Assembly (NCBI GenBank): GCA_023418575.1
Contig: JAEZZM010000009.1
Location: 1 to 18,667 of the forward strand
Direction: 5' to 3'
DNA: 18,667 bases
Source: Actinomycetes bacterium
GTDB lineage: Bacteria > Actinomycetota > Coriobacteriia > Coriobacteriales > JAEZZM01
Positions 6,439 to 13,703 of this stretch are shown here, in pieces; positions within the stretch are counted from its first letter, which is position 1; every line of letters starts with the position of its first letter. The notes under the pieces were generated by a model. That model was not told the DNA's origin. It saw nothing but the letters and a program-made list of their open reading frames with translations, and did no database searches. The translations under genes were made by a program, and so were the position numbers.

Positions 6439-8301
6439 ATGAGACTCTTGGACTCAAGTTATAACTGGTACAGAGAATCTGGGGAGCTTAAAGAGCTTAA
6501 GGCCAAAGGAGATCTAGACCCTCGGCTTAGTTGGGCTCTTGAAAAAGTCGCTTCCCGTTTTGATCAGGCTAATAAACAAGCTCAATTTCAAGCTTGTGAT
6601 GACGGCAGCTATGAGATTGATTTTTATCCAGGTAAAATTTTCGGTTTTTTCTTAAGTTTTACTTGTCCTGAGGACAGAGTCTGGATTAACCTGGGGACAA
6701 GATCTGAGCTCCCTTGGTGGGGAACAGAGGCGGTATATCGCCTAGATTTAAGGCTCAAAGATGAACAGGGTCAAGACTATAGCGCCTTTCTTGAATTAAA
6801 TAATTTGGAATATCTCTGTGATGATAGCTTGCTAGAGGTAGCTGATATCTTGCTTCCTGATCAGGCTAAGGCATATCCACAAGGAGAGCAGGCAGTTTTT
6901 ATCCAAATCAAGTTAGATAGTGAGTGCAAAGAGGAAAGACTCTATGTACATGCTTATTTGTACAAGCAAAACTCCTATGAGGACGAGCAGCTTATTGAAA
7001 CGCAGCTTATTAAGCTCAACAATCTTAAGTTTCCTTATTATGAATATATGAGCCGCACCAAAGATTCCTTTTTTCTTGATTTGTGGCAGCACCCTTGTTC
7101 ATGGGCTAGAGCACATGAATTAGCTTATTGGTCTGATGAGCATTTTGAGCTCATTGAGCACTATCTGAGCCAGATGGCTAAGCTGGGGCAAAAGGTTTTA
7201 ACAATTTGCGTAAGTGATATGCCTTGGGCAGGTCAGGCATGCTTTGAGGTAGACAAGAACCCGTCGAGGCTCTATGAATATAATTGCGTGCGATTAGAGC
7301 GGCGCTCTGGAAAACTCAAACTAAATACTAAGGCCTTAGAGCGCTATATTAATCTGGGGTGTGAGCTTGGGATATGTCAAGAAATTGATCTTATCGGTCT
7401 CTTGTGTAATTGGCATCCAGAAGAATTTGGTAATCCCTTATCTGATTATCCAGACGCTATACGTCTAAGGGCATGGGATTGTGATACGCAGAGCTATGCC
7501 TACCTTCATAAGAAATCAGAATTGCGAGAATATCTAAGTCTGCTTTTTGCTGCTTTAGAGCCATACTTGCGTTCTGATCAGGTACGGATTTTATCGGATC
7601 AACCCTTAGACCCCAAGAGCCTCAAAGCTTCTCAAGAATTTTTACAGTCGTGCACAGAGTATCCTTTGCGCTTTAAATATGCCATTAATCAAAAAAGCGT
7701 GCTTAATGATAAAGAATTAGTTCTAGAGAATTCATCTGCCTCATTAGTATTAGTTCCAGATCTTATCGCCAAAGATTTTTTGAGAACTAAAGACTTTACC
7801 TGGTATAGCTGCTGTTATCCTCAAGAGTTTAATTTCTTTCTTAAAAGCCCGCTTATAGAGGCAAGGATGGCGGGGCCCTTTACTAAATTGTGGGGTCTTA
7901 AAGGTATGCTGCGTTGGTCCTATGCTTGTTATCACGATAAGCCCAGGTCTGAGGCACGATACAAAAGTTTTAAGTGGGCAGCAGGGGATATGAACTTAGT
8001 GTATCCAGGCAATAAGGGACAGGTTTTGCACAGCTTGAGAGAGTGCAATTTGCGCTATGGAATAGAGGACTTCAATCTTTTGTCTGCGTATGATAATAAA
8101 GAGCAGCCGTCTTATCTTCAAGAGCTCTCTCATTCACTAAAGCTTGAGCCGGAGGAACTAATGGATAATCCCTATTATCCGCAGGCAAAGGTTTGTAATA
8201 TGCAACTTAAGATGGCTAGATCTGAGGCTTCAAGTGCAAATTTAGAGCTTCCAAGTCTTGATGATTGGCAAAAAAGTCTTAGAAATGTGCTCTTTTTGTA
8301 A
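6439..8301 (+). CDS. GH123-like (DUF4091) protein with Gln at the catalytic Glu position
   Basis: The ATG at 6439 is chosen for its AGAGGTG site 5 bases upstream. An in-frame ATG at 6397 overlaps the ATPase gene more deeply. The product is 620 aa with no signal peptide, so it should be cytoplasmic and act on imported sugar. Residues 1 to about 200 look like the N-terminal beta-sandwich, followed by a TIM-barrel-like region. The C-terminal part has clear DUF4091 hallmarks: WGLKGMLRWSY, then AAGDMNLVYPG, then SLRECNLRYGIED. GH123 enzymes such as NgaP remove beta-N-acetylgalactosamine by substrate-assisted catalysis with a neighbouring Asp-Glu pair. The corresponding motif here reads LSDQP, with Asp387-Gln388 where SDEP is expected. 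It may be inactive as a hydrolase, have altered chemistry, or have been mis-aligned by eye. Cotranscription with the transporter ATPase supports a role in sugar use. Confidence 0.78.
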   Translation: MRLLDSSYNWYRESGELKELKAKGDLDPRLSWALEKVASRFDQANKQAQFQACDDGSYEIDFYPGKIFGFFLSFTCPEDRVWINLGTRSELPWWGTEAVYRLDLRLKDEQGQDYSAFLELNNLEYLCDDSLLEVADILLPDQAKAYPQGEQAVFIQIKLDSECKEERLYVHAYLYKQNSYEDEQLIETQLIKLNNLKFPYYEYMSRTKDSFFLDLWQHPCSWARAHELAYWSDEHFELIEHYLSQMAKLGQKVLTICVSDMPWAGQACFEVDKNPSRLYEYNCVRLERRSGKLKLNTKALERYINLGCELGICQEIDLIGLLCNWHPEEFGNPLSDYPDAIRLRAWDCDTQSYAYLHKKSELREYLSLLFAALEPYLRSDQVRILSDQPLDPKSLKASQEFLQSCTEYPLRFKYAINQKSVLNDKELVLENSSASLVLVPDLIAKDFLRTKDFTWYSCCYPQEFNFFLKSPLIEARMAGPFTKLWGLKGMLRWSYACYHDKPRSEARYKSFKWAAGDMNLVYPGNKGQVLHSLRECNLRYGIEDFNLLSAYDNKEQPSYLQELSHSLKLEPEELMDNPYYPQAKVCNMQLKMARSEASSANLELPSLDDWQKSLRNVLFL

Positions 8302-8349
8302 AAACTTTGTATTTATCAGCTAAAACGCTTGCGCGTGTAAGCTTAGAGA

Positions 8350-8378
8350 TTGATAGAAACAAAGCTTAACTTTATACT
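8350..8378 (+). promoter_or_regulatory. Sigma-70-type promoter for the L3 operon
   Basis: TTGATA (8350-8355), a 17-base spacer and TATACT (8373-8378) match the housekeeping consensus at five of six bases each. Transcription should begin near 8385, giving a leader of about 94 bases before rplC. It lies only about 50 bases after the stop of the GH123-like gene. Confidence 0.8.
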
Positions 8379-8384
8379 AGGAGA

Positions 8385-8460
8385 GCTGCAGTTTAGCAGT
8401 TTGTTCGTAAAGCGGTCCTCTGGGGGAGAACACACGGGGTGTTCTTTAGGTCCCACGACC
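8385..8460 (+). ncRNA. Folded 5' leader of the L3-L4-L23 mRNA
   Basis: From the predicted start site, a small hairpin (GCTGC 8385-8389 with GCAGT 8396-8400) is followed by a three-tier stem. The tiers are GGTC 8414-8417 with GACC 8457-8460, TGGG 8421-8424 with CCCA 8452-8455, and AGAACAC 8427-8433 with GTGTTCT 8439-8445, closing a five-base loop. The stem ends 5 bases before the GGAAGGAG ribosome binding site (8466-8473). Position and shape fit a ribosomal-protein autoregulatory leader. L4 would be the natural ligand by analogy with S10-operon control, but that is not shown here. Confidence 0.6.
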
Positions 8461-8478
8461 GATAAGGAAGGAGAGGCA

Positions 8479-9099
8479 ATGGTATCTACCATCCTCGGCC
8501 GCAAGATTGGTATGACCCAGGTATGGAACGATAAAGATGAGATTGTTCCTGTAACGGTCATCCAAGCTGGCCCCTGCACTGTCGCGCAGGTAAAGACCCA
8601 AGAAAATGACGGCTACAGCGCCGTTCAGCTTGGTTTTGGCGACATCAAGGCTAAGAAAGTAAATAAGCCTTTAGCTGGTCACTTTGCAAAGTTAGGTGTA
8701 GAGCCTGTACGTTACCTTCGTGAGGTACGTGTTGCTGCTGATCAAGCACCTGCTACCGGAGAGACCGTTAATGTATCTATTTTTGCTGAGGCAAAAAAGG
8801 TGCATGTAACTGGTGTTTCAAAGGGTAAGGGTTTTGCTGGTACCATCAAGCGTCATGGTTTCCGTTCTGGTCCTTCTGGCCATGGTTCACACTTCCATCG
8901 TGCACCTGGTTCAATTGGTCAGTGTGCATCACCTTCACGTGTATTTAAAGGTGTTCGTCTCCCAGGTCACATGGGTAGCGAGCGTGTAACCGTCCGCAAC
9001 TTGGAAGTAGTTCGCATTGACGAGGAGCAAAACTTGCTTCTTGTTAAGGGTGCTGTTCCTGGTGGCAAGGGCGCGTTCTTGACCATCCGTATGGCCTAG
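8479..9099 (+). CDS. rplC: 50S ribosomal protein L3 (uL3)
   Basis: L3 binds near the 3' end of 23S rRNA and helps organise the peptidyl-transferase region. The protein of 206 aa starts MVSTILGRKIGMTQ, the classic L3 N-terminus. It carries the conserved central loop GHGSHFHRAPGSIGQCASP that reaches toward the catalytic centre. The ATG at 8479 has GGAAGGAG 5 bases upstream. The frame is open further upstream, but that stretch is the leader RNA. It is the first gene after the promoter at 8350. S10 (rpsJ), which normally precedes it, is not present. Confidence 0.98.
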   Translation: MVSTILGRKIGMTQVWNDKDEIVPVTVIQAGPCTVAQVKTQENDGYSAVQLGFGDIKAKKVNKPLAGHFAKLGVEPVRYLREVRVAADQAPATGETVNVSIFAEAKKVHVTGVSKGKGFAGTIKRHGFRSGPSGHGSHFHRAPGSIGQCASPSRVFKGVRLPGHMGSERVTVRNLEVVRIDEEQNLLLVKGAVPGGKGAFLTIRMA

Positions 9100-9155
9100 T
9101 TGTTGGTCACAAAAACTAACAGCAGTCATTAGGCAATACAGAGGAGATAAGAATT

Positions 9156-9779
9156 ATGTCTAAAATTGAAATCAAGAACGCTGAGGGTAAAAAGGTCAAT
9201 GACCTTGAACTCAATGATAGCGTCTTTGGCATTGAGCCAAATATTCCTGTTATGCACCAGGTGGTTACTGCATTCTTAGCAAATATGCGTCAGGGAACTC
9301 ACGCAACTAAGACTCGCGGTGAAGTATCTGGTGGTGGCCGTAAGCCTTGGCGTCAAAAGGGCACAGGTCGTGCTCGCCAGGGTACTATTCGTGCTCCACA
9401 CTGGCGTGGCGGTGGCGTTGTATTTGGCCCAAGCCCACGCAGTTATTACAAAAAGGTTAACCGTAAGGTAACTAAGCTTGCTCTTCGTTCTGCTCTTTCT
9501 TCAAAGCTTGCAGATAAGGAGCTTATTGTTGTAGATCAAATCAAGTTTGAGAAGCCTTCTACTAAGCGGGCACTTGCTTTGCTTAAGGCCTTAGAGGTAA
9601 AGGGTTCTGTAACTGTTGTATTTGATGAGTATGATTATGAGAGCATGGTTTCTTTCTGCAATATTCCTGGTGTTCAGCCTTGGGTGTCAGATGAGCTAAC
9701 CACTTATGACATTCTCAACAATAAGAACCTTGTTATGACCGAAGCAGCAGCTCGTCGCTTAGGGGAGGTGCTTGCATAA
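9156..9779 (+). CDS. rplD: 50S ribosomal protein L4 (uL4)
   Basis: L4 is a primary 23S rRNA binder lining the exit tunnel. In many bacteria it also represses the S10 operon by acting on the leader mRNA. The protein has 207 aa. The extended tunnel loop is clear at residues about 45-95 (GEVSGGGRKPWRQKGTGRAR, then PHWRGGGVVFGP). The start has a GAGGAG site. Its stop overlaps the L23 start by one base (TAATG). If the leaders at 8385 or 10392 are autogenous, L4 is a leading candidate ligand. Confidence 0.98.
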   Translation: MSKIEIKNAEGKKVNDLELNDSVFGIEPNIPVMHQVVTAFLANMRQGTHATKTRGEVSGGGRKPWRQKGTGRARQGTIRAPHWRGGGVVFGPSPRSYYKKVNRKVTKLALRSALSSKLADKELIVVDQIKFEKPSTKRALALLKALEVKGSVTVVFDEYDYESMVSFCNIPGVQPWVSDELTTYDILNNKNLVMTEAAARRLGEVLA

Positions 9780-10072
9780 TGGTAGATGCACACGAGGTTA
9801 TTATTAGACCAATCGTTTCTGAGAAGAGCTTTGATCTTATGGAGCAAAATAAGTATACCTTTGAGGTAGCTAAGACTTGCTCTAAAGAAGAGATTTCTCA
9901 GGCAATTACTGAGCTCTTTGGTGTTAAGGTTAAAAAAGTGAACACCATGTCAGTAAATGGTAAGCCAAAGCGTCAGCGCTATGTAAAGGGTTACACACGT
10001 TCTTGGAAAAAGGCTATTGTAACTCTTGCTGAAGGCGAGAGCATTGAGATTTTTGGTAACGCAGCCAACTAA
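9779..10072 (+). CDS. rplW: 50S ribosomal protein L23 (uL23)
   Basis: L23 sits at the exit of the peptide tunnel and docks trigger factor and the signal recognition particle. The protein has 97 aa with the expected HEVIIRPIVSEKS start and the basic loop NGKPKRQRYVKGYTRSWKKA. Translation is coupled to L4 through a one-base overlap. A strong terminator follows within 25 bases, which is unusual because L2 normally continues the operon. Confidence 0.97.
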   Translation: MVDAHEVIIRPIVSEKSFDLMEQNKYTFEVAKTCSKEEISQAITELFGVKVKKVNTMSVNGKPKRQRYVKGYTRSWKKAIVTLAEGESIEIFGNAAN

Positions 10073-10096
10073 TTATTATAATTAGATTGCAGTTTT

Positions 10097-10132
10097 AAGG
10101 CGGAGAGGTGAAGAACCCTTTCCGCCTTTTTT
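10097..10132 (+). terminator. Intrinsic terminator after rplW
   Basis: AAGGCGGA (10097-10104) pairs perfectly with TCCGCCTT (10121-10128), followed by a T tract ending at 10132. It would end the L3-L4-L23 transcript and separate L2 and the genes after it into another unit. Confidence 0.88.
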
Positions 10133-10133
10133 A

Positions 10134-10283
10134 ATGCTTGAAGAGTTGGATAGTTTTGTGAACGGTGCTTATTTCTTATATAAGGGTGGTTTACTGGAGG
10201 CAGAGTTAGGTAAGGATATAAAAACTCAATTCATGAAACTCTTTAGACCAGAAATTTTTGGGGAATCTGCTAGAGCACAGTAA
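10134..10283 (+). pseudogene. 49-codon ORF, possible gene remnant
   Basis: A frame from ATG 10134 to TAA 10283 encodes MLEELDSFVNGAYFLYKGG and 30 more residues. It has no ribosome binding site, and its ATG abuts the T tract of the preceding terminator. It is followed 24 bases later by a second terminator-like hairpin, so it could be the tail of a gene lost during rearrangement of the cluster. I recognise no family. Chance cannot be excluded. Confidence 0.25.
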
Positions 10284-10306
10284 AATTAAAGAAGCATAGC
10301 GCATTT

Positions 10307-10352
10307 TGCAAAGACAAAGTTGTGAAGATACTTTGTTAATCTTTGCATTTTT
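10307..10352 (+). terminator. AT-rich terminator-like hairpin upstream of L2 leader
   Basis: TGCAAAGA (10307-10314) pairs with TCTTTGCA (10340-10347). CAAAGT (10315-10320) pairs with ACTTTG (10330-10335), leaving a four-base bulge on the right. A T5 run follows (10348-10352). It may insulate the L2 unit from read-through or be the terminator of the lost gene represented by the 49-codon ORF. Confidence 0.6.
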
Positions 10353-10391
10353 CTAAAAACAGAAGTTTTAGCTAGGAAAAAAATCCCAAAA

Positions 10392-10562
10392 GCACTAACA
10401 TATATAAGGCTGTTTCCAAAACAGCAGTGTAGTGCCCTCACTAAATGTTAGATACACCCGGGGGCGTGGTTGCTCGGAGTTATAAGACTGAGCAGGTAGA
10501 TGGCGTATTGACTGCAACGTACATCTGCGGGGCTCTAATCCCATGGTCTTATAGCAATCGGG
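10392..10562 (+). ncRNA. Long structured leader RNA of the L2 operon
   Basis: The 5' part holds a hairpin GCTGTTT (10409-10415) with AAACAGC (10419-10425). It is framed by two mutually exclusive pairings: GCACT 10392-10396 with AGTGC 10431-10435, or CTAACAT 10395-10401 with ATGTTAG 10445-10451. The main element is a long interrupted stem: GGTTGC 10468-10473 with GCAATC 10554-10559, TATAAGAC 10481-10488 with GTCTTATA 10546-10553, GAGC 10490-10493 with GCTC 10532-10535, and GTAGATG 10496-10502 with CATCTGC 10522-10528. A seven-base bulge (10474-10480) splits the first two helices. The stem ends 6 bases before the ribosome binding site of L2. I infer a ribosomal-protein-responsive leader. The promoter is uncertain: TATATA at 10401 is a candidate -10, but it would exclude the outer pairings. 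Confidence 0.6.
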
Positions 10563-10576
10563 CGGAAGGAGAAATA

Positions 10577-11407
10577 ATGGGAGTTAAGCAGTTTAAGCCG
10601 ACTTCCCCTGGACGTCGTTTCCAGACGGTTTCTGATTTTGCAGAGATCACTAGATCGACTCCTGAGAAGTCACTAGTTGAGGCTCTTCCAAAGAAGGCAG
10701 GCCGCAACAACTATGGTCGTATTACCACTCGTCACCAGGGTGGTGGCCATAAGCGTCAATATCGTCGTATTGACTTTAAGCGCAACAAAGATGGTATTCC
10801 TGCAAAGGTAGCTACCATTGAGTACGATCCAAACCGTTCTGCACGTATCGCCCTCTTGCACTATGCAGATGGTGAGAAGCGCTACATCCTTCATCCCAAG
10901 GGATTAAAGGTTGGAGACATCGTAGAATCCGGTTCTAGCGCTGACATTAAGCCTGGTAACGCACTTCAGCTTAAGGATATCCCAGTTGGTACCCTTGTTC
11001 ATGCTGTTGAGTTCCAACCAGGTAAGGGTGCAGCTATTGCACGTTCCGCTGGTGCTTCTATCCAGCTTATGGGTAAGGAAAATGGCTACGCTATTCTCCG
11101 TATGCCTTCTTCAGAAATGCGCCGTGTGCTTGATACCTGCCGTGCAACCATTGGTGAGGTAGGAAATGCTGAGCATGCAAACATTTCTATTGGTAAGGCA
11201 GGTCGTACCCGCTGGAAAGGCGTTCGTCCTACGGTTCGTGGTACGGTTATGAACCCAATTGACCACCCACACGGTGGTGGTGAAGGTAAGAACAAGACTG
11301 CTGGTCGTCATCCTGTTACCCCATGGGGTGTTCCAACTAAGGGACATCGCACCCGTAACAAGAAGAAGGGATCAAACCGTCTCATCATCCGTCGTCGTAA
11401 GAAGTAA
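10577..11407 (+). CDS. rplB: 50S ribosomal protein L2 (uL2)
   Basis: L2 binds 23S rRNA and bridges the subunits near the peptidyl-transferase centre. The start at 10577 (MGVKQFKPTSPGRR) has AAGGAG 5 bases upstream and gives 276 aa, the normal size. The upstream in-frame codons belong to the leader RNA. The RNA-binding core (GRITTRHQGGGHKRQYRRID) and the conserved C-terminal MNPIDHPHGGGEGK with its functional histidine are intact. It is the first gene of a unit separated from L23 by 504 bases with two terminator-like hairpins. Confidence 0.98.
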   Translation: MGVKQFKPTSPGRRFQTVSDFAEITRSTPEKSLVEALPKKAGRNNYGRITTRHQGGGHKRQYRRIDFKRNKDGIPAKVATIEYDPNRSARIALLHYADGEKRYILHPKGLKVGDIVESGSSADIKPGNALQLKDIPVGTLVHAVEFQPGKGAAIARSAGASIQLMGKENGYAILRMPSSEMRRVLDTCRATIGEVGNAEHANISIGKAGRTRWKGVRPTVRGTVMNPIDHPHGGGEGKNKTAGRHPVTPWGVPTKGHRTRNKKKGSNRLIIRRRKK

Positions 11408-11440
11408 TTGCGGTTACACGAGTTTTAGGAGAACACTTTT

Positions 11441-11713
11441 ATGAGCAGAAGCCTCAAAAAAGGGCCGTTCGTGGAAACCCGCCTCCTTTCTCGCGTTACT
11501 GCGATGAATGAGGCAGGCGAGAAAAAAGTTGTAAAGACTTGGTCTCGTTCTTCCACAATTTTCCCTGAGATGGTTGGTCACACCATCGCCGTACATGATG
11601 GACGCAAACATGTACCTGTTTATGTGACCGAGTCAATGGTAGGACACAAGCTTGGCGAGTTTGCACCAACCCGTACCTTCAAGGGTCACGCAGCTGACAA
11701 GAAGAAGAGATAA
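11441..11713 (+). CDS. rpsS: 30S ribosomal protein S19 (uS19)
   Basis: S19 is a head-domain protein that pairs with S13 and contacts the A-site tRNA region. The protein has 90 aa, starts MSRSLKKGPFVE as in nearly all bacteria, and has the core HDGRKHVPVYVTESMVGHKLGEF. An AGGAG site lies 9 bases upstream of the ATG. It is cotranscribed 33 bases after L2 and 14 bases before L22. Confidence 0.98.
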   Translation: MSRSLKKGPFVETRLLSRVTAMNEAGEKKVVKTWSRSSTIFPEMVGHTIAVHDGRKHVPVYVTESMVGHKLGEFAPTRTFKGHAADKKKR

Positions 11714-11727
11714 GGGAGGGTTGATAC

Positions 11728-12069
11728 ATGGAAGCAAAAGCTGTAGCACGCATGGTGCGTGTAGCTCCACGCAAGGCTCGCCTTGTAGTTGATCAAATTC
11801 GCGGCAAAGCTGTTGTAGATGCCCGTGATATCCTTCGCTTCAATGAGCGTGCAGTTGCTGAAATTGTTGAGAAGGTTGTTAATAGTGCAGCTGCAAATGC
11901 TGAGCATAAAGATGGTCTTCGCGCAGAGGATCTCTTTGTTAAGACCTGCTTTGTAGATGAGGGTCCAACTTTGAAGCGCATTCGTCCTCGCGCTAAGGGC
12001 TCTGCAAGCCCCATCCGCAAGCGTACTTGCCACATTACCGTAATCGTTGCACCACGAAAGGAGGCGTAA
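11728..12069 (+). CDS. rplV: 50S ribosomal protein L22 (uL22)
   Basis: L22 lines the exit tunnel with an extended beta-hairpin at residues about 80-105 (LKRIRPRAKGSASPIRKRT), the site where changes can affect macrolide sensitivity in other bacteria. The 113-aa protein starts MEAKAVARMVRVAPRKARLV, a typical form. A GGGAGGG site precedes the ATG. Its stop lies just after the AAAGGAGG site used by S3, so the pair is translationally linked. Confidence 0.98.
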   Translation: MEAKAVARMVRVAPRKARLVVDQIRGKAVVDARDILRFNERAVAEIVEKVVNSAAANAEHKDGLRAEDLFVKTCFVDEGPTLKRIRPRAKGSASPIRKRTCHITVIVAPRKEA

Positions 12070-12073
12070 TCAC

Positions 12074-12772
12074 ATGGGTCAGAAAGTAATTCCTACAGGC
12101 TTTCGTTTGGGCGTAACAGAAGAGTGGCGCTCACGCTGGTACGCCGGTAAAGATTACGCTCAAAATCTTGGTAACGATCTTGAAGTTCGTAAGTTTTTAG
12201 AGAAGCGTCTTTCTCGTGCAGCTCTTTCTCGTGTTGAAATTGAACGTGCTGGCGATAAGACCAAGGTAATCATCATTACTGCTCGCCCTGGTATCGTTAT
12301 TGGTAAAAAGGGTGCTGAAATTGATGTTTTGCGCAAAGACCTTGAAAAGATTGTTGGCGGAAACGTTAACGTTGAGGTTCTTGAGGTTAAGCGCCCAGAG
12401 CTTGATGCACGTCTTGTAGCTCGCTCAATTGCTGAGCAGCTTGAGGGTCGTGTTGCTTTCCGTCGCGCTATGCGCAAAGCAGTTCAGGCTGCACGCAAGA
12501 GCGGAGCTAAGGGTATCCGTATTCAGTGCTCAGGTCGTCTTGGCGGTGCTGAGATGGGTCGTCGTGAATGGTATCGTGAGGGTCGTGTGCCCCTGCATAC
12601 GCTTCGTGCAAAGATTGATTATGCTGAAGCAACTGCAGCTACAACCATGGGTTCTTGCGGTGTTAAGGTATGGATTTACCTTGGCGAAAAGCTCCCAGGA
12701 CAGCCTGCACCTAATCCTGCACTTGAGGGATCAAGCCGTCCTCGCACTCGTCGTGGCGAAGGGAGGAAGTAA
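12074..12772 (+). CDS. rpsC: 30S ribosomal protein S3 (uS3)
   Basis: S3 forms part of the mRNA entry channel and its helicase. The start at 12074 (MGQKVIPTGFRLG) is chosen over an ATG 27 bases earlier because AAAGGAGG (12057-12064) is well placed and the family begins MGQK. The product is 232 aa. The KH domain with GKKG (residues 77-80) is intact. The C-terminal tail is short and basic. Its TAATG stop overlaps the L16 start by one base. Confidence 0.98.
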   Translation: MGQKVIPTGFRLGVTEEWRSRWYAGKDYAQNLGNDLEVRKFLEKRLSRAALSRVEIERAGDKTKVIIITARPGIVIGKKGAEIDVLRKDLEKIVGGNVNVEVLEVKRPELDARLVARSIAEQLEGRVAFRRAMRKAVQAARKSGAKGIRIQCSGRLGGAEMGRREWYREGRVPLHTLRAKIDYAEATAATTMGSCGVKVWIYLGEKLPGQPAPNPALEGSSRPRTRRGEGRK

Positions 12773-13200
12773 TGTTAGTCCCTAAGCGTGTTAAGTATCG
12801 TAAGGTACAGCGTGGTTCCATGAGGGGCCGTGCTAAGGGTGGCACCAAACTCAACTTTGGTGATTATGGTCTACAGGCACTTGAGGCTCATTGGATCACC
12901 AATCGCCAGATTGAGGCTGCTCGTATTGCTATGACCCGTTACATGCGTCGTGGTGGTAAGGTATGGATCACTATCTTCCCAGATAAGCCCATCACCAAAA
13001 AGCCTGCAGAAACTCGCATGGGTTCTGGTAAGGGTAACCCAGAAGAGTGGGTAGCAGTTGTTAAGCCCGGACGCATTATGTTTGAGATTACCGGTGTGTC
13101 AGAAGAGGTAGCAAAAGAGGCACTACGTCTTGCTTCTCAAAAGCTTCCTATTAAGACCAAGACCGTTACCCGTGCCGATCAGAGCGGGGAGGAAGAGTAA
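12772..13200 (+). CDS. rplP: 50S ribosomal protein L16 (uL16)
   Basis: L16 organises the A-site tRNA-binding region of the large subunit. The 142-aa protein starts MLVPKRVKYRKVQRG and carries the conserved core WITNRQIEAARIAMTRYMRRGGK and the MGSGKGNPEEWVAVVKPGR stretch. It overlaps S3 by one base, and its stop is immediately followed by the ATG of L29, indicating tight coupling. Confidence 0.98.
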   Translation: MLVPKRVKYRKVQRGSMRGRAKGGTKLNFGDYGLQALEAHWITNRQIEAARIAMTRYMRRGGKVWITIFPDKPITKKPAETRMGSGKGNPEEWVAVVKPGRIMFEITGVSEEVAKEALRLASQKLPIKTKTVTRADQSGEEE

Positions 13201-13407
13201 ATGAAACCTCAAGAGATTCGTGAGCTTTCAAACGAAGAGCTCGCCTCGAAACTCAAGGAAGGCCGCACTGAGCTTTTCAACTTGAGATTCCAAATGGCAA
13301 CCAGCCAGCTCGATAACACCGCTCGCGTGAAGACGGTTAAAAAGGAAATTGCACGTATTCAAACTGAAATGCGTGCCCGTGAGCTCGCTGAAGCAAAGCA
13401 AGACTAA
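13201..13407 (+). CDS. rpmC: 50S ribosomal protein L29 (uL29)
   Basis: L29 is a small two-helix protein near the tunnel exit beside L23. The 68-aa protein starts MKPQEIRELSNEELASKL and includes the family motif LFNLRFQMATSQLDNTARV. It begins directly after the L16 stop without its own gap. A GGGGAGGAAGAG run at the end of L16 supplies the ribosome binding site. Confidence 0.97.
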   Translation: MKPQEIRELSNEELASKLKEGRTELFNLRFQMATSQLDNTARVKTVKKEIARIQTEMRARELAEAKQD

Positions 13408-13426
13408 AAGAGACGTGGAGTAAGAA

Positions 13427-13687
13427 ATGACTGAAGTACGTAATCTTCGCAAGATTCGTCAAGGTGTGGTTGTTTCCACGGCTTGCGATAAGACTTGCGT
13501 AGTAGAAATCCGTGAACGTAAGCGTCATCCCAAATACGGGAAGATGATGACGAGCACCAAGAAGTTTCACGCTCATGATGAGGAGAACACTGCAGGTGTG
13601 GGCGATACTGTTCGCATTATGGAGACCCGTCCTCTCTCAAAAATGAAGCGCTGGCGCCTCGTAGAAATTGTAGAGCGCGCAAAGTAA
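13427..13687 (+). CDS. rpsQ: 30S ribosomal protein S17 (uS17)
   Basis: S17 is an early-assembly OB-fold protein of the small subunit. The 86-aa protein includes NLRKIRQGVVVS, KRHPKYGKMMTSTKKFHAHDE and GDTVRIMETRPLSKMKRWRLVEIVE, all classical. It lies 19 bases after L29 with a GTGGAG site. A non-coding hairpin (13704-13737) separates it from L14, matching the usual S10/spc operon boundary. Confidence 0.98.
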   Translation: MTEVRNLRKIRQGVVVSTACDKTCVVEIRERKRHPKYGKMMTSTKKFHAHDEENTAGVGDTVRIMETRPLSKMKRWRLVEIVERAK

Positions 13688-13703
13688 TTGTGTATGTAAG
13701 GGT

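Noticed and set aside
8350..8478. N-terminal extension of L3
   Set aside because: An open frame runs here, but it overlaps the promoter and leader. The strong ribosome binding site and family start are at 8479.
10445..10576. N-terminal extension of L2
   Set aside because: Open frame only. The stretch forms the leader stem, and L2 begins at 10577 with a good ribosome binding site and the standard length.
12160..12477. Leftward open frame inside rpsC
   Set aside because: It is an antisense shadow of S3, Arg/Ser-rich in composition, with no ribosome binding site.
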